A stretch of 41,660 nt of DNA. It comes from a bacterium. GTDB taxonomy: Bacteria; RUG730; JAAEPJ01. The DNA lies in the NCBI GenBank assembly GCA_024222485.1, contig JAAEPJ010000150.1, forward strand, positions 1 to 41,660. Reading direction: 5' to 3'. A program made the position numbers and the translations under genes. Position 1 is the first letter of the stretch. Every line of letters begins with the position of its first letter. Below the pieces are notes generated by a model. It was not told where the DNA came from. It was given only the letters and a program-made list of their open reading frames with translations, and ran no database searches. Shown piece by piece: positions 15,589-23,674 of the stretch.

Positions 15589-16911
15589 ATGCAAAAAAAT
15601 GTTACAAAGTATACAGGTAATATTACTGGTGTAATAAATGTTACGAGTGATAAGTCAATTACACACCGAGCATTTATCTTTGCAGCTTTATGTAAAGGTA
15701 CTTCCATAATTAAAAATCCGTTATTGGCGGAAGATTGTCTTTATACCTTAAAAGCTTTAAATGCTCTAGGTGTAAATTATAGAATACATGATAATTTTGA
15801 TGTTACTATAGATGGCGTTGATGGGATCAAAGGATTTAAGCAGCCTAAGGAATCGCTCTATTTAGGTAACTCAGGCACGGGGGCAAGATTACTTACTGGG
15901 TTATTATCAGGATGTGAGGGGCTAAATATTATTATAACTGGAGATGAATCTTTGTCTAAAAGGCCTATGAAGCGGATTATAGAACCTTTAGAAAAAATGG
16001 GGGCTTTAATAAAAGCGAGAGAAGGATGCTTTTTGCCTTTGGAGATATTTGGTAAAAAGTTGGAAGGTCTTGAGTATTATGCATTGCCTATGGCTAGTGC
16101 TCAGGTAAAATCTGCCATTTTATTGGCAGGGCTTTATGCAAGTGGTAATACAGTTATTTCAGGGAAAATATTATCCAGAGACCATACCGAAAATATGATG
16201 GAATTTTTGAATGTTAGTTTATATCTAGACCCTCAAAAAAAATATTTATCATTATTACCGCTTAAGAATTCGCTTATGCCTCAAGAATTTTTTCCAATAC
16301 CAAATGATATTTCCAGTGCAGCATTTTTTTTAGTTCTAGGGATTATTGCTTCCTCTAAAGGCATTTATCTGAGAAATATTGGGATAAATCATACTCGATC
16401 GGGTATTATTAAAGTTCTAAAGAGGATGGGTGGAGAGATTATAGTTAATAATGAGCGGTCTGAGTGTGGCGAAAAGGTTGCAGATATTGTTGTTAGAAAA
16501 TCAGAATTACGCGCAACAATTATCAATGAAAATGAAATTCCTTCCCTCGTGGATGAGATTCCGATTATTGTTTTAGTCGCAGTTTTTGCAAAGGGGATAA
16601 CTGTAATCAATGGTGCAGGGGAACTACGGTACAAAGAATGCGATCGTCTGAGAGTTATAAGAAAGGAATATTCTAAAATAGGTGTGAAAATTATTGAGTT
16701 AGAAAATGGTTTAGAGATAACGGGAATGGGCGCTAATGCTGCTAAATTTTTGAAAGCTGCGGAGATTAATACGCATTTTGATCATAGAATTGCAATGAGT
16801 TTTGCTATAGTAGGAATTTTAATAAATGGTAAAATAACACTGGATGATATTACTTGTATTGAGACATCATTTCCTACTTTTTTTAAATGCTTAGAAGAGG
16901 TGAAAAATTGA
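15589..16911 (+). CDS. aroA: EPSP synthase (3-phosphoshikimate 1-carboxyvinyltransferase)
   Basis: AroA joins shikimate 3-phosphate and PEP, the sixth shikimate step. Along 440 residues the family marks are in order: TSDKSITHRAF (usual form PGDKSISHR), LGNSGTGARLLTGLL, GDESLSKRPM, ASAQVKSAILLAGL, SRDHTENMM, PNDISSAAFF, VDEIPIIVL (catalytic Asp/Glu), ELRYKECDRL (usual KESDRL) and HFDHRIAM near the end. Several glycine/serine positions differ from the common consensus, but the ionic catalytic residues are kept. The longest ORF begins at TTG (15574); the ATG at 15589 is preferred on family length, as neither has a strong ribosome binding site. The stop overlaps the cmk start (TTGA). Confidence 0.94.
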   Translation: MQKNVTKYTGNITGVINVTSDKSITHRAFIFAALCKGTSIIKNPLLAEDCLYTLKALNALGVNYRIHDNFDVTIDGVDGIKGFKQPKESLYLGNSGTGARLLTGLLSGCEGLNIIITGDESLSKRPMKRIIEPLEKMGALIKAREGCFLPLEIFGKKLEGLEYYALPMASAQVKSAILLAGLYASGNTVISGKILSRDHTENMMEFLNVSLYLDPQKKYLSLLPLKNSLMPQEFFPIPNDISSAAFFLVLGIIASSKGIYLRNIGINHTRSGIIKVLKRMGGEIIVNNERSECGEKVADIVVRKSELRATIINENEIPSLVDEIPIIVLVAVFAKGITVINGAGELRYKECDRLRVIRKEYSKIGVKIIELENGLEITGMGANAAKFLKAAEINTHFDHRIAMSFAIVGILINGKITLDDITCIETSFPTFFKCLEEVKN

Positions 16912-17534
16912 AGATAACAATAGATGGTCCTGCAGGTTCTGGTAAAAGCACAGTGGCTAAACTTCTTGCCGATGAGTTAGGTTTTTTTTATATAGATTCT
17001 GGTTCGCTTTATCGTTCGTTTGCTTGGTATTTAGAAGATGTGGCAGTGAATGATGATACAATTAATAACTTTAAGATCGATTATATTTGGGAGGATGGGA
17101 AAGCAATTTTAAAGCTTGGTGGGGTGAATATTTCTGAAAAAATTCGTAGTGAAAAAATTTCTAAAAGAGCAAGTGAAATAGCAAGTCTTGAGATAGTTCG
17201 CAATTTGGTAACAAGGCTCCAACATGAAATTGCTGTGGATCATGATATTATTATTGAGGGGCGTGATGCAGGGACAGTTGTTTTTCCTGATGCTGATGTT
17301 AAGTTTTTTTTAACTGCTTCAATTAAGGCAAGAACAAAGCGTCGTGCTTTAGAGCTTGAGTCTAAAGGGGAAATGGTTGATTTCCCTCAATTAGAAAAAG
17401 CGATTCAAAAGCGTGATTTTAAAGATATTAACAGAAAGATTGCTCCCCTAATTAAGGCAGAAGGTGCGATAGAGGTTAATACTGATGGGCTTAAAATATC
17501 TGAGGTTGTTGAATTTTTAAAATGGAGAGTATAG
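16908..17534 (+). CDS. cmk: cytidylate kinase
   Basis: Cmk phosphorylates CMP and dCMP with ATP. P-loop: TIDGPAGSGKSTVAK starts three residues from the chosen start; then FYIDSGSLYRSFAWYL, IIEGRDAGTVVFPDADVKFF and the R-T-K-R-R lid element follow. The longest frame starts at an ATG at 16887 inside aroA, adding MLRRGEK; the TTG at 16908 lies 6-7 bases after AGAGGTG and gives the classical start (M)KITIDGPAGSGKS, so I use it (208 residues). The TTG overlaps the aroA stop as TTGA, so the two genes are translationally coupled. The cmk-plsC-ispH-rpsA order is found in several bacterial phyla. Confidence 0.95.
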   Translation: MKITIDGPAGSGKSTVAKLLADELGFFYIDSGSLYRSFAWYLEDVAVNDDTINNFKIDYIWEDGKAILKLGGVNISEKIRSEKISKRASEIASLEIVRNLVTRLQHEIAVDHDIIIEGRDAGTVVFPDADVKFFLTASIKARTKRRALELESKGEMVDFPQLEKAIQKRDFKDINRKIAPLIKAEGAIEVNTDGLKISEVVEFLKWRV

Positions 17535-17568
17535 AGCTAAGTTAGCTTCGTTCTATCAAACTTGAAAA

Positions 17569-18153
17569 ATGAAAAAAATAATTTTAAGCTTAATTCATGG
17601 ATTATTAAAATTTATGTTTATAATTTTTTTAAGGGTTGAAATTAGGGGGCTTGAGCATGTGCCACAAACGGGAGCATGTATTTTAGCCCCTAGTCATCTT
17701 AGTAATTTGGATCCGCCTCTAGTGGGATCTTTTATTCCAAGATTGGATATTCATTTTTTTGCTAAAGAAGAGCTTTTTAAAAATAAATTTATTGGGGCAT
17801 TTTTTCTCTTTGTAAATGCCTTTCCTGTTAAAAGGAGGGCTACTGATAGAAAGTCTCTTGAAAATTTTTTAAATTTGTTGAATGCTCAAAATTGTGTTTT
17901 AATATTTCCAGAGGGGACACGCAGAAAAGTAGGAAAAAAACCCATTGCGAAAAAAGGTTTAGGTTTTTTTGTAGCTAAATCAATGGTTCCAGTTCTCCCT
18001 ATTAAGGTTGAGAATACAAATAATATTTTTTTTGGGAAAATAAAAATGACTGTTGGCGAACCAATTTATTTTGATAAGTCAAATAACTCTATTAAGAATC
18101 TTGAGTATCAATTAATTTCTCAAAAAATTTTAGATAGGATTGAATCATTATGA
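17569..18153 (+). CDS. plsC: 1-acyl-glycerol-3-phosphate acyltransferase (PlsC family)
   Basis: Likely adds the second acyl chain of phosphatidic acid at the inner membrane. The 194 residues have an N-terminal hydrophobic helix (about 3-22), the catalytic box HLSNLD (H-x4-D, in APSHLSNLDPP), the glycerol-phosphate site FPEGTRR, then PVLPIKVENTNN. Length is typical of the short bacterial enzymes. It begins 34 bases after cmk, with a weak ribosome binding site and a small nested inverted repeat in the gap, and overlaps ispH by 4 bases (ATGA). Family is secure; acyl-donor preference (ACP or CoA) is not visible. Confidence 0.92.
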   Translation: MKKIILSLIHGLLKFMFIIFLRVEIRGLEHVPQTGACILAPSHLSNLDPPLVGSFIPRLDIHFFAKEELFKNKFIGAFFLFVNAFPVKRRATDRKSLENFLNLLNAQNCVLIFPEGTRRKVGKKPIAKKGLGFFVAKSMVPVLPIKVENTNNIFFGKIKMTVGEPIYFDKSNNSIKNLEYQLISQKILDRIESL

Positions 18154-19019
18154 ATATTATTTTGGCAAAACATGCAGGGCTTTGTTTTGGAGTTAGAAGA
18201 GCGATTAGTATGGCTAAAAAACATGCCAAATCTGTGGATGATAAGACATATACAATAGGCCCGCTTATTCATAACCCACAGACCGTTGAACTTTTGCAGG
18301 AAAAATGTGATATCCATCCTGCAGAGGAACTAACTGAAATTAAAGATGAAAGTTCTGTCGTTGTGCGGTCACATGGGATCCCGAAGCAGATGTTAAAAGA
18401 TATCAAATTAAAAGGGTTAGATGTTGTTGATGCAACTTGTCCCTTTGTTCAACAAGCACAGAGTATTGTAGAAAAATTGGCTGCAGATAATAAGCCTACT
18501 TTAATTATTGGTGATGAGAATCACCCAGAAGTAGTGGGGATTAAGAGTTATGCTAAAGATGATGTTTGGATTGCTAATTCTGTCGCTGAGATTAACTTTA
18601 AAAATATTATAGCTGATATTTCTCACGGTAAAGTTATTAATATTGTTTGTCAGACTACTCAATCATTTTTTAAGTTTGAAGAAATTGTCTCTTATCTAAA
18701 TGATAATAGTGTTGAAACTAATATTTTTAACACAATTTGTGATGCAACGATGAATAGACAAAAAGAGGCAATTGGGATAGCTAGAAAAGTAGATTTAATG
18801 ATTATTATTGGAGGTAGAAACAGTTCTAATACAAAAAAATTATTAGATATTTGCCATGATGTGAATGAGAATACTATCCATATTGAGGAAGAGTTTGAGT
18901 TAGCTGAAAATATTTTAAAAAATGTACGAAATATTGGTGTGGCAACGGGTGCTTCGACACCTAGTTGGATCATACGAAGAGTAATAACAAAGATCAGGAG
19001 GCTTAGTAAAGATGATTAA
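18150..19019 (+). CDS. ispH: 4-hydroxy-3-methylbut-2-enyl diphosphate reductase
   Basis: IspH (LytB) is the iron-sulphur enzyme that ends the MEP isoprenoid pathway, making IPP and DMAPP. The three cluster cysteines are C12 (AGLCFGVRRAI), C97 (DATCPFVQQAQ) and C197 (NTICDATMNRQ), nearly the same spacing as in the E. coli enzyme. The catalytic Glu lies in the ENHPEVVGI segment, and TTQS and GRNSSNTKKL are further family sites. 289 residues, of normal length. The start overlaps the plsC stop (ATGA). Its last bases carry the AGGAGG of rpsA, so ispH and rpsA overlap by 8 bases; adjacency, and in some Clostridia fusion, of these two genes is known. Confidence 0.97.
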   Translation: MNIILAKHAGLCFGVRRAISMAKKHAKSVDDKTYTIGPLIHNPQTVELLQEKCDIHPAEELTEIKDESSVVVRSHGIPKQMLKDIKLKGLDVVDATCPFVQQAQSIVEKLAADNKPTLIIGDENHPEVVGIKSYAKDDVWIANSVAEINFKNIIADISHGKVINIVCQTTQSFFKFEEIVSYLNDNSVETNIFNTICDATMNRQKEAIGIARKVDLMIIIGGRNSSNTKKLLDICHDVNENTIHIEEEFELAENILKNVRNIGVATGASTPSWIIRRVITKIRRLSKDD

Positions 19020-20688
19020 GAATGATAACGAAGAAAAAGGGTTTTTTATCGAGGGTGAGGATATGTCTATGGAAGAGTTATTAGACATGGGGAATGAGGT
19101 TAATGAAGGGGATAATAGGATCGTAAAGGGCACAGTTGTCTCCGTTGGAAAAGATGATATAATGCTTGATGTTGGTATGAAGTCTGAAGTATTTATTCCT
19201 ATTGCTGAATTCTATGATGATAATAATAATATCTGTGTAAAAGTTGGAGAGCTCGTAGAAGTTTTTGCAGGAAAAAGAAATAATTTTTCCTATAGAAAAG
19301 CTAGAGAAATGAAAGCTATTGAGGAAATTCATTCTAAATTTCAGAAACAAGAAAGTTTTGAAGGTAAAATTGTTTCCAGTAATAAAGGTGGATATATTGT
19401 TTATATTGGTGTTCATGCTTTTATGCCAATGTCACAAATACCTTTTGGTGCAAAAAAAGATGACTTGATTGGCAGTAAAGTTCAAGTTTTAGTTCTAGAA
19501 ATTAATAAAGGGAATGTTGTGGTTTCTGCTAAAGCAGTGTCAGATAAATTACGACTTGAAAATGCAGCGAAAATTAAAGAAAATTTAGAAGTTGGAGTAA
19601 ACATGAGAGGTGTTGTAAAAAGTATTAAGCCATACGGTGCATTTATTGACCTTGGTGGGATTGATGGCTTACTGCATTTAAGTGATATGAGTTGGGTTAG
19701 AGTTCATAAACCACAAGATATTGTTTCTTTGGGGGATAAAATTGAAGTCCAAATTCTTTCTTTTGATGATAATAAAGAAAAAATTTCACTGGGATTAAAG
19801 CAACTAACGGAAGATCCATGGGATAAACTTTCTTTTTTAGAAGGGGATTTGATTGAAGGAAAAGTTAAAAAAGTTATTAAAAATGGAGCAATTATTGTAA
19901 TAGGGGATTCAATTGAAGGCTTTATTCATATTTCTGATTTTTCATGGATAGAAAGAATTCATAAGATTAGCGATGTGATGAATGAAGGAGATATTGTTAA
20001 AGTTAAGGTGTTAAAAATTAATAAAGAGGAAAGGAAAATTTCTTTTGGTTTAAAACAAATTGAGGAAAGTCCTTGGGAGATATTTATTAAGGAATTTCAC
20101 ACGGGGGATAGAATAGCGGGTAAAGTTACATCTGTAACAGACTTTGGAGTATTTGTTGAGGTTGCTAAGGGACTTGAAGGAATGATTCATATTTCAGATC
20201 TTGCATGGGAAAAAACTGAGGAGCTCAATAAAAACTCTTTTACAAAAGGTGAAGAACTTGAAGTTGTTATTTTAAGAATAAATAATGAGGATAGGAAGCT
20301 TAGTCTTGGTTTAAAACAAAAAAATATAGACCCCATGTTAAAATACAGAATGAAAAAGAATTATCAAGGTGAGCTTGTCGAAATAAGAGAAGATGAATTG
20401 ATTCTAAAGTTTAATGATGGTGTTAAAGGTCTAATTCCTAAGTTTTATGCAGGAGAGGAAAAGGCTATAGACTTAAAAGAGAAATTTGAACTTGGACAAA
20501 AAATTGATGTGAAGTTAATTAAAGTTAATTCTAAAGATAGAGAAATAGTTTTTTCTATTAAAGATTATTTAAAAGAGCAAGAAAAAAAGACTGTTAAGGA
20601 ATATTTAGGTAAGGATGATGGCTCAGCAGTAACTTTTGGTGATTTAATATCTGAAAAACTGAAAGATAAATTAAAAGATTTAAAGTAA
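19012..20688 (+). CDS. rpsA: 30S ribosomal protein S1, six S1 domains
   Basis: S1 binds and unfolds mRNA at the ribosome. After an acidic N-terminal stretch (1-33) six S1 OB-folds follow at about 35-105, 115-180, 195-265, 280-350, 365-437 and 450-520; domains 3-5 are clearest, each closing with K-I-S-L/F-G-L-K-Q (KEKISLGLKQ, ERKISFGLKQ, DRKLSLGLKQ). GAFIDLGGIDGLLHLSDMSW in domain 3 and GVFVEVAKGLEGMIHISDLAW in part in domain 5 are the conserved RNA faces. The start is marked by AGGAGG (18996-19001), 10 bases upstream, inside ispH. 558 residues match six-domain S1. It closes the cmk-plsC-ispH run. Confidence 0.95.
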   Translation: MIKNDNEEKGFFIEGEDMSMEELLDMGNEVNEGDNRIVKGTVVSVGKDDIMLDVGMKSEVFIPIAEFYDDNNNICVKVGELVEVFAGKRNNFSYRKAREMKAIEEIHSKFQKQESFEGKIVSSNKGGYIVYIGVHAFMPMSQIPFGAKKDDLIGSKVQVLVLEINKGNVVVSAKAVSDKLRLENAAKIKENLEVGVNMRGVVKSIKPYGAFIDLGGIDGLLHLSDMSWVRVHKPQDIVSLGDKIEVQILSFDDNKEKISLGLKQLTEDPWDKLSFLEGDLIEGKVKKVIKNGAIIVIGDSIEGFIHISDFSWIERIHKISDVMNEGDIVKVKVLKINKEERKISFGLKQIEESPWEIFIKEFHTGDRIAGKVTSVTDFGVFVEVAKGLEGMIHISDLAWEKTEELNKNSFTKGEELEVVILRINNEDRKLSLGLKQKNIDPMLKYRMKKNYQGELVEIREDELILKFNDGVKGLIPKFYAGEEKAIDLKEKFELGQKIDVKLIKVNSKDREIVFSIKDYLKEQEKKTVKEYLGKDDGSAVTFGDLISEKLKDKLKDLK

Positions 20689-20727
20689 GATAAATTTGTT
20701 TTTTACTTTGTATATTAGGAGATACAA

Positions 20728-21651
20728 ATGAGTTTATTAATTGTGGGTTCAGTCGCATATGATTCTATTAAGACTCCTTTTGGAGAGGTTGATCGTGCTT
20801 TGGGTGGCTCAGCACTTTATGCTTCAATGTCTGCATCATTTTATTCACCTGTGAATATGGTAGCAGTTGTCGGATCTGATTTTTCAGAAAAAGAGTCAGA
20901 GTATCTTAATTCGAGAAATATTAATACTGAAGGCTTGATCAGAAAGCCTGGAGAGACATTTTTTTGGCGTGGGGAATATTCTTTTAACTTAAATGAAGCC
21001 CATACTTTGGAAACAAAGCTAAATGTTTTTGAAGATTTTAGACCAAAACTATCTTCTAAGTTAAAAAAATCTCAATATGTATTTTTGGCTAATATTGATC
21101 CGGATATTCAAATGGATGTTTTAGATCAAATGGTTGAACCAAAGTTTGTTGCTCTTGATTCTATGAATCTTTGGCTTGACATCAAAAAAGAGAAGGTGTT
21201 GGACGTTATCTCTCGTGTTGATGCTTTGATTATTAATGAGGAAGAAATTAGGCAGTTGACTGATGAGTATAATGTCCTAACAGCAGTAAAAAAAATATTT
21301 CAAACTGGACTGAAGTATTTAATTATTAAGCGTGGTGAGTACGGTGTTTTATTTTTTGAAAAATCAGAACCACATAAAATTTTTTCATTACCATCATATC
21401 CATTAGAAGTAGTTAAAGATCCAACTGGAGCAGGAGATAGTTTTGCTGGAGGATTTATGGGCTTTCTGGCTAAGGCTGATCAAGTGAATGAGATACAATT
21501 GAGAAAAGCTGTTGTTATTGGCACTGTTATGGCTTCAATTAATGTGGAAGATTTTAGTTTGAATAGGTTTAAAGCTATTCAAGAAGAGGATATTTATAAA
21601 CGCCTTGAAGATTTTAGGAATATTTTACATTTTGAAGAAATTAATGTTTAG
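20728..21651 (+). CDS. PfkB-family carbohydrate/nucleoside kinase
   Basis: A 307-residue ribokinase-fold kinase. It starts MSLLIVGSVAYDSI, has the glycine pair ALGGSALYASMSASFYS that closes on the sugar, NEEEIRQLTDE, LIIKRGEYGVL and the C-terminal PfkB signature DPTGAGDSFAGGFMGFL with the catalytic Asp in GAGD. The substrate is not evident; such genes are often called adenosine or sugar kinase. The ribosome binding site TAGGAG is 6 bases from the ATG. It lies 39 bases after rpsA and 45 before the histidine kinase gene, so it may be part of a long transcript. Confidence 0.88.
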   Translation: MSLLIVGSVAYDSIKTPFGEVDRALGGSALYASMSASFYSPVNMVAVVGSDFSEKESEYLNSRNINTEGLIRKPGETFFWRGEYSFNLNEAHTLETKLNVFEDFRPKLSSKLKKSQYVFLANIDPDIQMDVLDQMVEPKFVALDSMNLWLDIKKEKVLDVISRVDALIINEEEIRQLTDEYNVLTAVKKIFQTGLKYLIIKRGEYGVLFFEKSEPHKIFSLPSYPLEVVKDPTGAGDSFAGGFMGFLAKADQVNEIQLRKAVVIGTVMASINVEDFSLNRFKAIQEEDIYKRLEDFRNILHFEEINV

Positions 21652-21668
21652 TGGCATCCTAGTATACA

Positions 21669-21687
21669 TTATAGAATATTTCTATAA
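21669..21687 (+). other. stem-loop before the histidine kinase ribosome binding site
   Basis: TTATAGAA and TTCTATAA form an 8-bp stem around TAT, ending at the AAGAGG of the histidine kinase gene. It may mark the end of the pfkB message or modulate kinase translation. All but two pairs are A-T. Confidence 0.4.
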
Positions 21688-21696
21688 GAGGTTAAT

Positions 21697-23235
21697 ATGT
21701 CTATTAAATTAAAAATAATACTTTTAATTAATATAGCTTTTTGCTTAGCTATTATTTTTATTTCTTATACATCCATTAAATTTTTCAGACAAAGTTTAGA
21801 ACAATCCTTTATTAGTAATAATGTTAATGTTATAAAAGATATTGCTCGACTGGGAAAACAAGCGATATCTTTAGGTGAATATGAAGAGTTAAATAATGCC
21901 ATAGCTGTTTTAAGGAGTTTGGACTCTGCAATTTATTATGTCGCTATTTTAGATGCTCAAGGTAAAGTCATTGCCCATACGGATAAAGCTATGATTAACA
22001 AAATATTACCTTCTAAGTCCGTCTTCGGTGTTTTTCATGATTCTCTGGAAATTATTAAACTTGAGATTTCTGATGACTTGAAAGCAAAGGATCAATTTTT
22101 TGTTAACATGGAAAACGGTTTAAAGCTTTATACTTTTACATATCAAAGTACGTTAAAAGGTGAAAGGATAGCCTTTATTCGCATGGGATTTTTAGATGAT
22201 GTTATTGTTCTGAGGATGAATAAAACTCACGATATCTTTACGCGTAATTTAGCTTATAAAATTTTTTATGTTTTAATTGCTATTGTTTTATTCTCAATTT
22301 ATATTTCTATTATTTTCACGAGATATATTAATGTTTTTTCCAAAGCATTAAAGTTGCTAGGCGATGGAAAGTTTGGGACAAAGATTACGGTAGCTAGCAA
22401 AGATGAAATAGGCAGCCTTTCTGCTGATTTTAATAAAATGGCAACCCGTTTACGAGAAATAGATTATTTAAAAGAAGAGTTTATCTCTAATGTGACTCAT
22501 GAATTACGATCTCCTCTTGGTGCCATAGAAAGCTATTTAAATTATATGATTGATGAAGATTTGGAGAATATGATAGATAAAGATGAGAAGCTGACAGTTA
22601 AAGGTATTAATTTATCTGAAAGGCATGAGTACTTAAATAGAATGCGGTCAAATACCAGAAGGCTACGCAAGTTTATTAACAATCTTTTGGATGTTTCAAA
22701 AATTGAATCTGGGAATATTCATTTAGATAAAAAAATGGTTAATATTTTTAATCTAGTAGCAGAGGTTAAAGATCTTTTTTATATGCAAGCTAAGCATAAG
22801 AGTATTGAGATGAAAATTATAGTTGAGGAGAGTGCGGGATATATTTATATAGACGAGGATAAGATTAAACAGCTGTTGACAAACTTAGTAAATAATGCTA
22901 TTAAGTTTACAGGGAAAGGTGGTGAAATTACCATTATTTTATCTGCTCTTTTTCATGCGGAAGATCGTACAAAAAATTTTATGCATTCTATTCAAATTGC
23001 TGTGGTTGATACAGGGATCGGTTTAGAAGAAAAAAATCTTGAACAAATATTTGATAAGTTTGAGCAAGTTAAGAATAAGGGGCCGATTCAAGACAATTTT
23101 GATAAAGGCACAGGTCTTGGATTAGCCGTTGCCAAGGGCATTGTTGAGGCACATGGAGGAAAAATTTGGGTCCAAAGTATTTTTGGAAAAGGATCTACTT
23201 TTTACTTTACACTACCTTCTGTAATTATTGAATAG
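21697..23235 (+). CDS. membrane sensor histidine kinase (Cache-like, HAMP, HisKA, HATPase)
   Basis: A 512-residue two-component sensor. Helix one (6-26) and helix two (about 186-207) flank a periplasmic domain of about 155 residues with a Cache/PAS-like fold element (YYVAILDAQGKVIAHTD). A HAMP linker follows (about 208-260; DEIGSLSADFNKMATRL), then HisKA with phospho-acceptor H268 in VTHELRSPLG, and HATPase with N-box NLVNNAIKFT, G1 VVDTGIGLEE, F-box IFDKFEQV and G2 GTGLGLAVAK. All catalytic boxes are intact. The receiver gene begins 43 bases later, so these are presumably a pair. The sensor half resembles the orphan protein at 28420-29547. The ligand is unknown. Confidence 0.93.
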   Translation: MSIKLKIILLINIAFCLAIIFISYTSIKFFRQSLEQSFISNNVNVIKDIARLGKQAISLGEYEELNNAIAVLRSLDSAIYYVAILDAQGKVIAHTDKAMINKILPSKSVFGVFHDSLEIIKLEISDDLKAKDQFFVNMENGLKLYTFTYQSTLKGERIAFIRMGFLDDVIVLRMNKTHDIFTRNLAYKIFYVLIAIVLFSIYISIIFTRYINVFSKALKLLGDGKFGTKITVASKDEIGSLSADFNKMATRLREIDYLKEEFISNVTHELRSPLGAIESYLNYMIDEDLENMIDKDEKLTVKGINLSERHEYLNRMRSNTRRLRKFINNLLDVSKIESGNIHLDKKMVNIFNLVAEVKDLFYMQAKHKSIEMKIIVEESAGYIYIDEDKIKQLLTNLVNNAIKFTGKGGEITIILSALFHAEDRTKNFMHSIQIAVVDTGIGLEEKNLEQIFDKFEQVKNKGPIQDNFDKGTGLGLAVAKGIVEAHGGKIWVQSIFGKGSTFYFTLPSVIIE

Positions 23236-23278
23236 TGGTATTATTGGTGGTCTGTTCAATGATAGAATGGAGAAAAAA

Positions 23279-23674
23279 ATGTCTAAAAAATATAAAATTT
23301 TAGTTGTTGATGATGAACAAGATTTTGTTGACTTAATTAGAATAGTTTTAGAGAAAGCATCCTATCAAGTTTTTTCTGCATCCAATGGGGAACATTGTTT
23401 GGAAATTGTTCGAGTAGAAAAACCTGATTTAGTTGTTTTAGATTTAAATTTGCCTAATATGGATGGACATGAAGTCTGCCGGAAGATTCGTGAGAAGTTT
23501 TCTTTTAAAGATATTGCTGTTTTGATGTTAACCGTTAGAACATTGGAGCATGACTTTGTTAGTGGTTTTGGTTGTGGTAGTGATGATTATATGGGAAAAC
23601 CCTTTGAACCAAAAGAACTTTTAGCACGGATTAAGAATTTATTAAGGCAAGCGGGGAAACTTGCTGTTGAATAA
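23279..23674 (+). CDS. stand-alone receiver-domain response regulator
   Basis: 131 residues, one complete receiver domain and no output domain. Acidic pocket VVDDEQD (D11, D12), phospho-acceptor D55 in VVLDLNLPNMDG, T85 in LMLTVRT and K107 in GKPFEP are all present, so it should be phosphorylated, most likely by the kinase encoded just upstream. The longer frame starting with TTG at 23228 is rejected: GGAG at 23269-23272 is 6 bases from the ATG at 23279, which gives the usual MSKKYKILVVDDE start. Its output must be protein-protein contact, in the manner of CheY; the following TPR and Tad-like proteins are candidates, by position only. Confidence 0.93.
   Translation: MSKKYKILVVDDEQDFVDLIRIVLEKASYQVFSASNGEHCLEIVRVEKPDLVVLDLNLPNMDGHEVCRKIREKFSFKDIAVLMLTVRTLEHDFVSGFGCGSDDYMGKPFEPKELLARIKNLLRQAGKLAVE

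Noticed and set aside
19081-19416. Minus-strand frame of 111 codons inside rpsA
   Set aside because: Opposite a certain gene, low-complexity Asn/Ile/Phe-rich product, no start signal.
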